A stretch of 64,000 nt of DNA from Candidatus Aminicenantota bacterium (GTDB lineage Bacteria > Acidobacteriota > Aminicenantia > Aminicenantales > UBA4085). Shown in pieces: positions 40,532 to 49,471 of the stretch; position 1 is the first letter of the stretch, and each line of letters starts with the position of its first letter. The notes below the pieces were generated by a model, which made no database searches, was not told the DNA's origin, and saw nothing but the letters and a program-made list of their open reading frames with translations. A program made the position numbers and the translations under genes. The stretch lies in contig PLMN01000010.1 in the NCBI GenBank assembly GCA_003141555.1, positions 157,714 through 221,713 of the forward strand. Reading direction: 5' to 3'.

Positions 40532-41930
40532 TGCACTCGGGACTCGGCCGGCCCGCCCCCCGGCGCAGCCTAATCGTTATGGTCCTCCTCCTCGCCGGCG
40601 CAGCCTTTTTTGCCCTCGGCATCCCCACGGCCTGAACGTGTATGACGAAGGCCTCGGGCTCGCCGGCGCTGAACGGGTCATCCATGGCGATCTCCCCTAA
40701 CGGGATTTTTTGGCGATCTACGGCCCCGGAGGATATTACCTCTTCGGCGGCATCTTCCTCCTCTTCGGCGCTTCTGTAATCGTTGCCCGAATTCTTACCG
40801 GGCTCATCATGGCCGGGGCCGCGTTGATGATATACCTTGTCACGCGGCGGCTCTCTAACTCGGCGTATGGCCTTGCCGCCTACCTCGCCGCGATCATCTG
40901 GTTCGGAAACCAGCCCCTCAACGCCCGGACGATTGCCCCGGCTCTCCTCCTTTCTTTTGCGTTCCTTCTTTCCGGAGTTGGAACCTTCGAACGTCCCACA
41001 CCCCGCGGGTTTTTCACTCTCGGGATTTGGAGCGGATTGATCCTTGTTTTTCGTCACGACTTGGGGCTCGATGCCTTGTTTGCCTCCCTCGTGGTCCTCG
41101 TCTGGCGCGATTTCCGGATTAGGTCGGAAGGCGGAGGAGCGCGGCCGAGAGCTTCGCTCTTCAAGGAAGCCGGTCTCTTTCTCTCGGGGGCGATGATAAT
41201 CGCCCTCCTGATCGTGATGGGAAGCGCGCTTTACGTCTATGCCGTTTATCGGCTGGATCTGGAGCATATCATCCCGACATACCTGATCTCCCTCATCCTC
41301 CTGGCGGCGTTGGCCGCCTCGTCGCCTCTTCCCCGGTGGCGCGTTTTCTTTGCGGCATTCATTGTCTTGTGCGTTAGCTGGACCGCCGTCCTCAAGGTCC
41401 AGACCCTCGTCTCGCCTCGGGAACCGGCTCTCATGGAGCTTCAAATCCCCCGGGGGAGGGGCATCAAGGTTCCCCCCGATTGGGGGAAGAGCCTCGAAGA
41501 CGCCGTTCGGTATATCGATGAGCATACTACTTCGGACGAACGGATTTTTGTTGCTTGCCCCCGCCACGATCAGATCCTTCTCAATGACGCGATGTTCTAT
41601 TTCCTGGCGGGCCGCCTTCCGGGGACGCGCTTCCACGAGTTGGTTCGGGGCATCGCGACGCAGGAGGATGTCCAGCGCCAGATCATAGAGGATCTCGTTC
41701 GGAGCCGGGTCCGCTACGTCATCGTCTCCAGTCTCACGGAAATCGGCGAATCCAAGGAGAAGAATCGCCGCCGGCTTGAGCCAGGCAGTCATCTTCTCGA
41801 CACTTTTCTTGAGATGCATTTTCGGCCTGACATGGACTTTGGAAGCTATAAGATCCTGAAAAACGCTGCGGTCGAGACCCGAGCGGGAGATCGGTTCGGC
41901 CCCATCCCCTTCGATCACGGATTCTTCTGA
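40528..41930 (+). pseudogene. Decayed GT-C membrane glycosyltransferase (frameshift plus in-frame stop)
   Basis: Translation from ATG 40528 gives a normal N-terminus (MMHSGLGRP, then one helix) but stops after 35 codons at 40633-40635. The protein continues one frame over with HGLNVYDEGLGLAGAERVIHGDLP, then meets an in-frame TAA at 40698-40700, and carries on in that frame with RDFLAIYGPGGYYLFGG to 41930. The junction reads DLP-stop-RDF where a tyrosine would be expected. Homologous GT-C proteins have this whole block continuous. The downstream 406-codon frame starts only at a TTG. Either the gene is dead or the assembly has two errors. Confidence 0.8.
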
Positions 41931-41957
41931 GAAGGCTTCCCTCCGCCAAAGAAAATA

Positions 41958-41986
41958 TTGACTACTATTTATTGCCTTGATAATAA
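41958..41986 (+). promoter_or_regulatory. Possible promoter upstream of the methyltransferase gene
   Basis: TTGACT (41958-41963), 17-base spacer, TAATAA (41981-41986) in an AT-rich stretch. It would give a leader of about 150 bases. No recognisable RNA structure was found there. Confidence 0.3.
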
Positions 41987-42142
41987 TATTGATGTGTTGT
42001 TGGTTTAGCGAGATCGATGTCTCTTTCAAGGTAGGATAATATGCTGCGGCTCACGGAGGCGGCCTGATCGGACAAATCGCCTTGGAACACGAGGTCCATC
42101 TTCCGGGGGGCTGCTGTCTCCTTGGCGGGATGGTACTGTGAG

Positions 42143-42895
42143 ATGAAACGTTTAGTAAGCAGAATGGTCGGCGCGATAAAACGCGAAGGCCTGATTTCTT
42201 TGATGTGGAAATCGTCCGCCGTTTTATCGCATATCCTCTTGACTCCCTTTTTTATTGTCGTGTCCAAATTATTTTATGGTCGCAAAGTCGACTTGGATCG
42301 TTTGATTCATTTTGCCGCGACGAGTTGCAATAAAATTCTGGAGGTCTCGCAGGAACCCCAGGAGATCTATTCGCTCCTCGCTTTTGCGAAGAACAAGGAA
42401 GTACAGGCCTGCATGGAGATCGGGACGGCGAAAGGCGGGACCCTATTCCTTCTCTCGCGAATTATTTCTGAAAGGGCCGTCTTGATCAGCCTCGACTTGC
42501 CCTATGGAAAATTCGGCGGAGGATATTTTGGGTGGAGGATACCCTTATACAAATCCTTCGTCAGTTGGAAGCAGAAGATGGTCTTGATCCGTGATGATTC
42601 TCATCAAGAGGCCGTGAAAAGGAAAGTGACGAAAATCCTTAACAAAAGAGAGTTGGATCTTCTTTTTATCGATGGAGATCATTCTTATGAGGGCGTCAAA
42701 CAGGACTTTGAGGATTATTCTCGGCTGGTCGGCCATGGCGGCTTGATAGCTTTCCACGATATTCTGGTTCACGGAATGGAAGGGGACGTGGCCTATGGAG
42801 TCTGCCGGTTCTGGGAAGAGATTAAAAAAAACTATCCTTATCGGGAGTTTCATTTCGATAAAGGCCCGGGCATAGGCGTTATCGAATTCCCTTGA
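42143..42895 (+). CDS. Class I SAM-dependent methyltransferase (Methyltransf_24/cephalosporin-hydroxylase-like)
   Basis: 250 residues from ATG 42143 (a TTG at 42122 is in frame). The SAM-binding glycine motif is CMEIGTAKGGTLFLLSR. The acidic end of strand two (VLISLDLPYG) and DLLFIDGDHSYEGVKQDFEDY are typical of the family found in glycan and antibiotic loci. A hydrophobic stretch near residues 25-45 may anchor it to the membrane. It may methylate a sugar of the surface polysaccharide. GC content is lower than in the flanking regions. It converges with the next GT2 gene. Confidence 0.82.
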   Translation: MKRLVSRMVGAIKREGLISLMWKSSAVLSHILLTPFFIVVSKLFYGRKVDLDRLIHFAATSCNKILEVSQEPQEIYSLLAFAKNKEVQACMEIGTAKGGTLFLLSRIISERAVLISLDLPYGKFGGGYFGWRIPLYKSFVSWKQKMVLIRDDSHQEAVKRKVTKILNKRELDLLFIDGDHSYEGVKQDFEDYSRLVGHGGLIAFHDILVHGMEGDVAYGVCRFWEEIKKNYPYREFHFDKGPGIGVIEFP

Positions 42896-42911
42896 TCCGG
42901 GGCGATCCCTT

Positions 42912-43853
42912 TTAATACCAGAGTCTTTTAGTGCGATGATATCGCTTGTTCGTAATTTCGACTAGATTTTTCAGATTGAATAGCCAGGCTTTGAGAAAGA
43001 TCATGATGTTGTTTGAGACGTCCGCTTTAAGGCGATAATTCCATAGCGATGAACGGTCGCTGTTTTTTTTAGAAAACAGAGTTGCGGGCAATATGATCAG
43101 AAGCCGGGGAATCAGGGAAAAAAGAGGCTCATTCAACAACTTCAATCGGATCGAATTTCTGCAGAGGACCAGGGAAAAAAACCGCGAAGGGACCCTGGCC
43201 ATTGATTGGGACCAGAAATGGACGATCTTGATGTCGGGCACGACCTTCACTAGATAGCCTGCTTTCTTAGCCCTGAGACAATAATCTGTCTCCTCATGCA
43301 AATACGGCGCAAAGCCCAGATCTAGGAGACCGATTTTCTCAATCACCGATCTCCGAATGAGAAAAAACGATCCCATAATACTATCGACTTCATAGGGCTG
43401 GGAGGATCTTGCGCCTTTTAGATAGATCCTTCGAAAAGGCTGGATAATGCTCCCCAGGTGTTGAACCCTGCCATCGGGGAACACGATTTGACAGCCGAAT
43501 ATGCCGGTCTTTTCGTCGTGATCCGCCGCTTCCACTAATTTTTCAAGAAAATCTTGGCCGATAATTCGGGTATCATTGTTGAGAAGGAGAACATATTCGG
43601 GATTGTCTTTTTCTAGTGCCTTGAGGAGGCCTATGTTGTTTCCTTCTACAAAACCGAGATTGCTCTTGAGCCTGATGATTCGGACTTTGGGATAGGCGCG
43701 GGCGACAAAATCGACGGAATCGTCCGATGAGCCATTATCCACAAGAATAATATTATATTCTTTGAAAGATTGCTCAAAAATGGAAGGCAGACAGGTTTTC
43801 AAATGGGAGACGCCATTCCAGTTGACGATCAGGATGGAGACCTTCATATTCAA
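42912..43853 (-). CDS. Glycosyltransferase family 2, WbbL/rhamnosyltransferase-like
   Basis: 313 residues (the second ATG, two codons in, is equally likely). The GT2 domain opens with VSILIVNWNGVSHLKTCLPS and has VDNGSSDDS. It contains the DxD-like LLLNNDTRI, a second-half motif GSFFLIRRSVIEKIGLLD, and EETDYCLRAKKAGY (the ED-x-D general-base region). This is the layout of dTDP-rhamnose-type transferases. The gene is AT-rich compared with the region average. It lies 42 bases after the ALG10-like gene on the same strand. Confidence 0.88.
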   Translation of the reverse strand: MNMKVSILIVNWNGVSHLKTCLPSIFEQSFKEYNIILVDNGSSDDSVDFVARAYPKVRIIRLKSNLGFVEGNNIGLLKALEKDNPEYVLLLNNDTRIIGQDFLEKLVEAADHDEKTGIFGCQIVFPDGRVQHLGSIIQPFRRIYLKGARSSQPYEVDSIMGSFFLIRRSVIEKIGLLDLGFAPYLHEETDYCLRAKKAGYLVKVVPDIKIVHFWSQSMARVPSRFFSLVLCRNSIRLKLLNEPLFSLIPRLLIILPATLFSKKNSDRSSLWNYRLKADVSNNIMIFLKAWLFNLKNLVEITNKRYHRTKRLWY

Positions 43854-43895
43854 TGGCCTTTATCGGCATGCGCCTGCCAAGAGCGCTTGGTTCGC

Positions 43896-45248
43896 TTACT
43901 TGATGGTCATCACCGTTAATATGGCTAGAAAAGCAAAAAGGGCGATGGGGCCCATCTTCTGGACGATCGACAGCCAAGATCGGGAGCGCTCCGGCGCTGC
44001 CGGGGAGATCTGCGAACCGGGAACTGAAATGGATCCGATGGTTGCGGCTGAAATCGTGAGGAGGATCAAGATAAAAGGCTCATAATAGCGCTGCCAAGGA
44101 AAAGTGACAAAGTGAGCGATGAGAAAAGCCGCTACGGCCACCATTAAAATCAGACGCTCTTCATGCAACTTCCTTATTCGATAGGCTTCCGCCCAGGCTA
44201 ACATCATCATTCCTCCCAGCGGAGCCATGACCAGGATGAGGAGACTCCTTCCTCCGATTGTCGGGAAGACGGGGAGCATGTTCCAAAGCCCCCCATAACG
44301 ATGTAATTCGAAATTGTAGGTCGAGACGGGAAGAATGGCTAACGATGAGGCCGCACAAAGGACGATCCAGAATGACGCCGGTCTGGCCTTGAGGAGTTGG
44401 ACGGTTTCCTTCCAAATGAAGGGAAGGAAAAAAAGCCCATAGATGGCGAAGAGGCTGAGAAAAAACGCGGGCTCAACAGGCGTGAGGGTCGCATGGACTT
44501 TGAAGCGAGGGGGCGTTAGGCCATGCCAGAGAAACAGAAAATACGAAAAGCCCATGATGGCGGGAGTTGAGGCTGCGGCTGCCGCCGCAAGCCAATTCCA
44601 TGTCTCTCTCCGGATAAGCAGCTGATGGCGAGGCTCCAGGGCATGAGCCCCCCGGCCGTTCGCTGTCTGATTCCAGGCCGCCGCCCAAAGGAGAGCGGCG
44701 GCCCAGATATCGATTTGCCGGATCATGACCGCGATCGCCAGAATAAGCCCCCCGCCCACGAAGGTTCTGGCATCTGCGGGTTTTCGCAACGCAAGCAAGA
44801 GCATTACCAGCATGCCCCAGGTGGCTGGATTATCCGCCATAATCCAAACGCCCGCCTGGAAAATATAGATCGATCCTACCAAAGGCAGGGATAGCCCAAA
44901 GGCGTTGCGGGGTCCGGTCCGCCGCGCCAGGGCAAGATACAATGTGATGAGAAAGCCGGTTGTGATGATCGCTCCGACGAATTGGAGAATTCGACTGCTG
45001 GCTCCTGTATAGCGCATGATGGCCGCAAGTAAGATATGATAGCCGGGCGTATGGGCCGCCGAATAGTCTCGAAGGTCCAAATGCGGCCATTGGTTGACAA
45101 ACTGAACTATCGTGGGGAGATGGAATTCTTGTTGGTCTGCAAAGTTGCTTCCCTTTCCATATCCGCTGAGGATAAGCCAGGAGGCCGGAATAAAAAACAG
45201 GGCGACTAGGATAAGAGCCCAAAACTTTTTTTCGGCGGAGACAGACAT
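43896..45248 (-). CDS. Multi-pass membrane protein resembling ALG10/DIE2 glucosyltransferases
   Basis: 450 residues from ATG 45248 (an ATG at 45341 is in frame but has no ribosome site). After the first helix comes DQQEFHLPTIVQFVNQWPH and then AAHTPGYHILLAA, the same order as the eukaryotic ALG10 signature (DExFHxPQ ... TTPPGLY). Further on, WIMADNPATWGMLVMLL and VMIRQIDIWAAALLWA resemble other ALG10 blocks (the RQTN-type motif). About ten to twelve helices are present. ALG10 adds glucose from dolichyl-phosphate-glucose. Here a polyprenyl-phosphate sugar donor is likely. The match is from memory and needs a profile search. Confidence 0.55.
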   Translation of the reverse strand: MSVSAEKKFWALILVALFFIPASWLILSGYGKGSNFADQQEFHLPTIVQFVNQWPHLDLRDYSAAHTPGYHILLAAIMRYTGASSRILQFVGAIITTGFLITLYLALARRTGPRNAFGLSLPLVGSIYIFQAGVWIMADNPATWGMLVMLLLALRKPADARTFVGGGLILAIAVMIRQIDIWAAALLWAAAWNQTANGRGAHALEPRHQLLIRRETWNWLAAAAAASTPAIMGFSYFLFLWHGLTPPRFKVHATLTPVEPAFFLSLFAIYGLFFLPFIWKETVQLLKARPASFWIVLCAASSLAILPVSTYNFELHRYGGLWNMLPVFPTIGGRSLLILVMAPLGGMMMLAWAEAYRIRKLHEERLILMVAVAAFLIAHFVTFPWQRYYEPFILILLTISAATIGSISVPGSQISPAAPERSRSWLSIVQKMGPIALFAFLAILTVMTIK

Positions 45249-45738
45249 TATCTCTGAATATCCTCGTGTTTTGAATTTTAATAGTTGCGTTCTCGCGAAG
45301 TCAATTCTTATTATTGATAGGGACGCGAACAAATAAAGCATTTTTTGGCAACAAAGTGTAAATTTTTGTCAATTGTGCTAGAGATAGTTACTGGGATCAT
45401 GGTCAATTTGCTCGGAGTCCGATGAATTTCGGCAGAACAGCTAGCCAGAGCCCTGAGCTGAAATCCCGGATCATCGTTTTCGGCTTTCTCCTCACCGCGC
45501 GAGGTGATGGGGAGGGAGGGAATATCCTCCCCGGGATCATCTTTGTTGGCGATTGCCCTTCTTGGAGAGCCAGGATACGCTTACGTCGGAATCCGCAAAG
45601 AAAGGTCTCGACGTAAGGATTCGGATCGCGCCCGGCACCTTGTTACCAGCACGAAGCCGGCGGCGAGGGTACGGGAAGCGATCGGCGGTAGCTTGCTTAC
45701 GTTCGGCGTACCTTTAAAAGCGCAAATATAAACTACCC
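45249..45738. other. 490-base gene-free leader region before the export operon
   Basis: No credible gene lies here. Two short plus-strand frames (45422-45616, 45504-45731) have no ribosome site or recognisable sequence. The left part is AT-rich and the right part GC-rich and structured. A GGTACG/CGTACC stem (45668-45673 with 45707-45712) encloses the ops-like motif. CTTACGTCG near 45582 pairs with CGACGTAAG near 45610. TATAAA at 45727-45732 lies just before the ATG. It is probably the promoter and a long 5' leader of the polysaccharide operon. Confidence 0.55.
45684..45695 (+). promoter_or_regulatory. ops-like element (RfaH/NusG-paralogue recruitment site)
   Basis: GGCGGTAGCTTG differs at one position from the ops core GGCGGTAGCGTG found in leaders of enterobacterial polysaccharide operons. 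It lies on the coding strand 44 bases before the first gene of a ten-gene polysaccharide export operon, the position where ops acts. It sits inside a small stem. The RfaH-type factor that would read it is not in the window. Confidence 0.5.
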
Positions 45739-48144
45739 ATGAGCTTAGCCCAGCGAGCGGCGAAAAATATCCTGTGGAAGGGTAGTTCCACGGCTCTGTC
45801 GACGATTCTGAACTTCTTGATTCTGGCGGTCCTGGCGAATCTCCTCGCCCCCACGGATTTCGGCCTTCGGGGGATTATTCTCGTCGTCATCGGCTTGTTG
45901 TCCTGGCTCGGCGATCTCGGATTGGGATCGGCGCTCGTCCATGAGGAGACGGTGACGCGTGTGCAATTCTCGACCCTGTTCTATCTCAATTTCCTGGCCG
46001 GGCTCGTTTTGGCCGCAGCTCTGTGCGTCTTGGCCGGGCCCATTGCCGTCTTTTTCCGGGATGAACGGTTGACGGCGCTCCTCCGGGTGATGGCTTTGAC
46101 CTTTGTGATCAGCTCGATCTGCCCGATTTTTGCCGCCCTCCTTCAGAAGGAGCTCAATTTCAAAGTCCGATTTCAAATCGATCTCGCCGAAATGGTCGTC
46201 AACGGGCTTGCCTCGATCGCCTTTGCCCTTCGAGGCTTCGGCGTGTGGAGTCTTGTCTACGGGTATCTGCTCGGCTCCATCGTTCGCGCCCTCTTGTTTT
46301 GGTGGACGGCGTCCATGCGGCCGAATCTGGCGTTCGACTTGAAATCCGTTGAGAGATTCTTGAAGTTCGGCCTCTATGTCTACGGCGAACAAATCCTCTA
46401 TTTTTTCACACGCAATCTTGACAATATCATTATCGGCCGCTTCCTCGGCACGGAGGCCTTGGGCTATTATTCTCTTGCCTACAGCTTGATGCTTACGCCG
46501 GTGAGCCGAATTGGCGAAACCGTGCATCGCGTCATTTTCCCGACGTTCTCCCTGATTCAACACGATGACCAGAGGCTTCGGGAAGGCTACAAGAAAGTCG
46601 TGAAATTCGTCTCGACAATAACCTTTCCGATGATGGCTGGCATGTTCGCCGTCGCCCCGCAGCTTATCGCGGCTCTCTATGGAAAGAATTGGATGCCGAC
46701 GATCGGCGTCCTTCAGGTCTTCTGCATTGTCGGGGCCATTCAATCCGTGGTTTATCTCGCCTCCTTGATTCAGTATTCCAAAGGGCGTTCCGACATCGGC
46801 TTCAAATGGAATTTGCTGAGCCTCATCTTGGATACCGCGGCTTTCTTTATCGGGCTCCGATGGGGGATCATGGGGGTCGCCGTGGCCTATGCCTTGCTGG
46901 CCCTCGTCCTCGAGCCGACGATCCAGGGGATTACGAACCGACTCATCAAATTATCCTGGCGGGACTTCTTGGGGCAGTTCAAGCTTCAAACGCTCGGCGC
47001 AGCCGCCATCCTTTGCCTCGCTTTCGGGTTCAAAATGTTCGTGGGGATCCCTTTGAGGATGGGCGCCGCTTCTCTGCTCGGCGCCATGGTCGGGTTGGGT
47101 TTCATCGCTTATATCGCTATTTTCCTTTGGAAAGGCCGCGATATGATCCTCGAGTTGGCCGGAATGGCCGGCCTCAAGCTAGGAAAAGCTCATGCCGGGA
47201 TCGAAAGCGCGCCGCGATGCCGCCCGTCATGCCATCTCGATCCGGTCGGAGCCGGGATGTTTCAACTGTCGATGGTCGTTCCTACCAAAGACCGCCCTGA
47301 AAAGCTCCATCGGCTGCTTGTAAGCCTTATGGGACAGACGCGCCGACCCGAAGAGATTATCATCGTGGATGGCGGCGGGACCCCCGTTTCTGAAGTTTGC
47401 CGAGAATTCGAGGACTTGAACATCAAATACATAAGATCGGTTCCGCCATCCTCGTCCCGCCAGAGGAACAAGGGGGTCGAGGTCGTCGCCCCTCAAGTCA
47501 GTCATGTCGGATTCCTGGACGATGATTGCATTCTGGAGAAGGACGCGATTTCCAAAATGTTTGAATTCTGGGCTGCGGCTCCTGCTAATACGGCCGGGGC
47601 GGCGTTCAACATGCTCAATTATCGACAGACGGACGCGTCCTTCCTGAAAGCCCTGCCGCTCTTCCATAGATTAGGCATCTACAGCATGGAACCGGGCCGC
47701 GTATCCGCCTCGGGTTTCCATATCATGATCGGCAAAGTCACGAGGCCGATCTGCGTCCAGTGGCTCCCATCGGGAGCGGCCGTTTGGCGGAGGAGCATTT
47801 TCGAAAACCATCGGTTCGATGAGTGGTATGATGGATACGGGTATCTTGAGGATTTGGATTTCAGCTATGAAATTGGGAAAAAGCACCGGATGGTTGTCGT
47901 CGCTGACGCCGGCTATCGACATTTCCCCGATTGGAGCGACCGGTTCGGGAAATTCGGATTCGGCCGCAAAGAAGTCCTGAATCGCCTATACTTCGTTCGC
48001 AAGCATCCCGAGATTTCCATTCCGAAATGCTATGCGACCCTCGTCTTAAGGACTCTGATCAGCTTCTACTTGGGCTTCATCGAACCGGGAGAAGGCAATT
48101 TTCAAAGGACGCTCGGCAATATTTGCGGGCTCTTGAGAATATAG
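45739..48144 (+). CDS. Wzx-type polysaccharide flippase fused to a GT2 glycosyltransferase
   Basis: 801 codons without interruption. Residues ~1-480 are a WzxC/MATE-type flippase (KNILWKGSSTALSTILNFLILAVLA, read as two pieces, then about 12-14 helices), which moves lipid-linked repeat units across the inner membrane. Residues ~510-801 are a GT2 domain (LSMVVPTKDRPEKL, IIVDGGGTPV, VGFLDDDCIL, YGYLEDLDFSYEIG). The linker (~481-506) is Cys/Pro/His-rich and fits neither family. An ATG at residue 507 (47257) has GGAG five bases upstream, so the GT2 could also be made separately. Either a real fusion or the loss of a stop codon between two genes. Confidence 0.85.
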   Translation: MSLAQRAAKNILWKGSSTALSTILNFLILAVLANLLAPTDFGLRGIILVVIGLLSWLGDLGLGSALVHEETVTRVQFSTLFYLNFLAGLVLAAALCVLAGPIAVFFRDERLTALLRVMALTFVISSICPIFAALLQKELNFKVRFQIDLAEMVVNGLASIAFALRGFGVWSLVYGYLLGSIVRALLFWWTASMRPNLAFDLKSVERFLKFGLYVYGEQILYFFTRNLDNIIIGRFLGTEALGYYSLAYSLMLTPVSRIGETVHRVIFPTFSLIQHDDQRLREGYKKVVKFVSTITFPMMAGMFAVAPQLIAALYGKNWMPTIGVLQVFCIVGAIQSVVYLASLIQYSKGRSDIGFKWNLLSLILDTAAFFIGLRWGIMGVAVAYALLALVLEPTIQGITNRLIKLSWRDFLGQFKLQTLGAAAILCLAFGFKMFVGIPLRMGAASLLGAMVGLGFIAYIAIFLWKGRDMILELAGMAGLKLGKAHAGIESAPRCRPSCHLDPVGAGMFQLSMVVPTKDRPEKLHRLLVSLMGQTRRPEEIIIVDGGGTPVSEVCREFEDLNIKYIRSVPPSSSRQRNKGVEVVAPQVSHVGFLDDDCILEKDAISKMFEFWAAAPANTAGAAFNMLNYRQTDASFLKALPLFHRLGIYSMEPGRVSASGFHIMIGKVTRPICVQWLPSGAAVWRRSIFENHRFDEWYDGYGYLEDLDFSYEIGKKHRMVVVADAGYRHFPDWSDRFGKFGFGRKEVLNRLYFVRKHPEISIPKCYATLVLRTLISFYLGFIEPGEGNFQRTLGNICGLLRI

Positions 48145-48250
48145 ATGAAGGTCCTGCGGGGCTTCGCGGCGGACTTTTGGTTCGTAGGGAGGCGAATCCT
48201 CTCGGCGTCTCGTCCGTGAGACCGCAGACTCAAAGAGATCAAGAAGCGCC

Positions 48251-49471
48251 ATGATCTTTGCTCTTGTATGCTGGCTCCTGATATGGGGCGGTATGTTCAC
48301 CGACGTTGTCTATCTCAAATCTTCGCTGTTTCCGAGCGACTTTCATACCTTGTTCCAGGGGGTACGCGCCTTTTTCCCGCTTTTAGCCCTCTATCTCAGC
48401 TTCATGTGGGTCCTCTTTCGCAGGGCCCGGTTTCCCTTCTTCAAGGATCCGCTTGGGCTTCTGTTCGCGTATGGAGGGCTGGGAGTCTTCATTTCCCTAT
48501 CTCTATCTTCGGATCCGTGGAGGTCGGCCTACTGGGCGGCCATCTATGTCGCCCCGTTCGTGGTTTTTTGGATGGTCTACACGGGCGAGGAAAGCCTTCG
48601 CCGTTTGAAAATCATCATCAATCTGAATTATTTCGTGTTCTTTGCCCTGACGTTTTCCCTCCTGCCGTCGGCCATTCGGGTCGGCAAAGGGCTGGCCAGC
48701 GCTTGGCAGGTCTATAAACTTCCTTTGGCACTGGGCGTGGTGAACCGGAACGGAGTGGGGCGCTATGCTCTGATCGTGATCATCGTCTCGGCCGTGCGCT
48801 TGATTTCCCAGCATAATATCCGACGTTGGCTCTGGCTGCTGCCTATCTTCCCGGCCGGATACCTGCTCGCCCAAACGGAATCCCGCACTGCGTTGCTGGG
48901 ATTGGCCGTTATCACAGTCGTTTTCTTCTTGCTGAAGGGAATCAACCTGCGGTTCCTTTTGCTGATGCCTCTGGCTTTTTCCTTGATCTATACGGTCGGA
49001 TTCCGGACCCGAGCTCACGGACAACTCAATCAATTGGTTTATTTGACCGGCCGTGAAGGCGCGTGGATCCAGGGGATCCAGTGGATCAAGGAGTCGCCAT
49101 GGCTGGGATGGGGTTTTCATGCGGATCGGATCATGATGAATGAAGCTCACATGCACAATTCCTATCTTCATGCCGCCATCCAGGAGGGCGCCGTCGGGTT
49201 CCTTCTGTTCGTGGCGGCGTTCGTGGGCATTTGGGCGCTGATGCTCTGGAAGAATGTCTTCAAGGTCTCTCGCAATCTCAAGGGTCAGGACCAGGTTTTC
49301 CTGATCGAGTCGGTCCTGATCGTCGCCTTCTTGACGTCGCGCAGCTTTTTCGAATCCACCGCCGCGTTTTACGGGGTCGATCTGCTGCTGATCATACCGG
49401 CGATGGCGTTCATCTCTCTGATGCTCAAGGAAACGGGCTCCTCGGACGTCGAGCCGGAGGCCTCTCCGTGA
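48251..49471 (+). CDS. O-antigen polymerase (Wzy)-like membrane protein
   Basis: 406 residues with about eleven hydrophobic helices. A Wzy_C signature is present: AQTESRTALLGLAV in the middle, then the periplasmic loop with GREGAWIQGIQWIKESPWLGWGFHAD (in two pieces) and HMHNSYLHAAIQEGAVGFLLF. It would polymerise repeat units on the outer face of the inner membrane. It lies 106 bases after the flippase-GT2 gene; the gap shows no terminator. Its GTGA end overlaps the start of the next gene. Confidence 0.85.
   Translation: MIFALVCWLLIWGGMFTDVVYLKSSLFPSDFHTLFQGVRAFFPLLALYLSFMWVLFRRARFPFFKDPLGLLFAYGGLGVFISLSLSSDPWRSAYWAAIYVAPFVVFWMVYTGEESLRRLKIIINLNYFVFFALTFSLLPSAIRVGKGLASAWQVYKLPLALGVVNRNGVGRYALIVIIVSAVRLISQHNIRRWLWLLPIFPAGYLLAQTESRTALLGLAVITVVFFLLKGINLRFLLLMPLAFSLIYTVGFRTRAHGQLNQLVYLTGREGAWIQGIQWIKESPWLGWGFHADRIMMNEAHMHNSYLHAAIQEGAVGFLLFVAAFVGIWALMLWKNVFKVSRNLKGQDQVFLIESVLIVAFLTSRSFFESTAAFYGVDLLLIIPAMAFISLMLKETGSSDVEPEASP

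Noticed and set aside
40455..40700. Small separate gene before the GT-C fragment
   Set aside because: Its first half is a shadow of the Wzy-like gene's end. Its last ~25 codons are the conserved N-terminal block of the broken GT-C gene.
41965..42267. 100-codon minus-strand frame before the methyltransferase
   Set aside because: It overlaps the methyltransferase start, lacks a ribosome site and shows no recognisable sequence.
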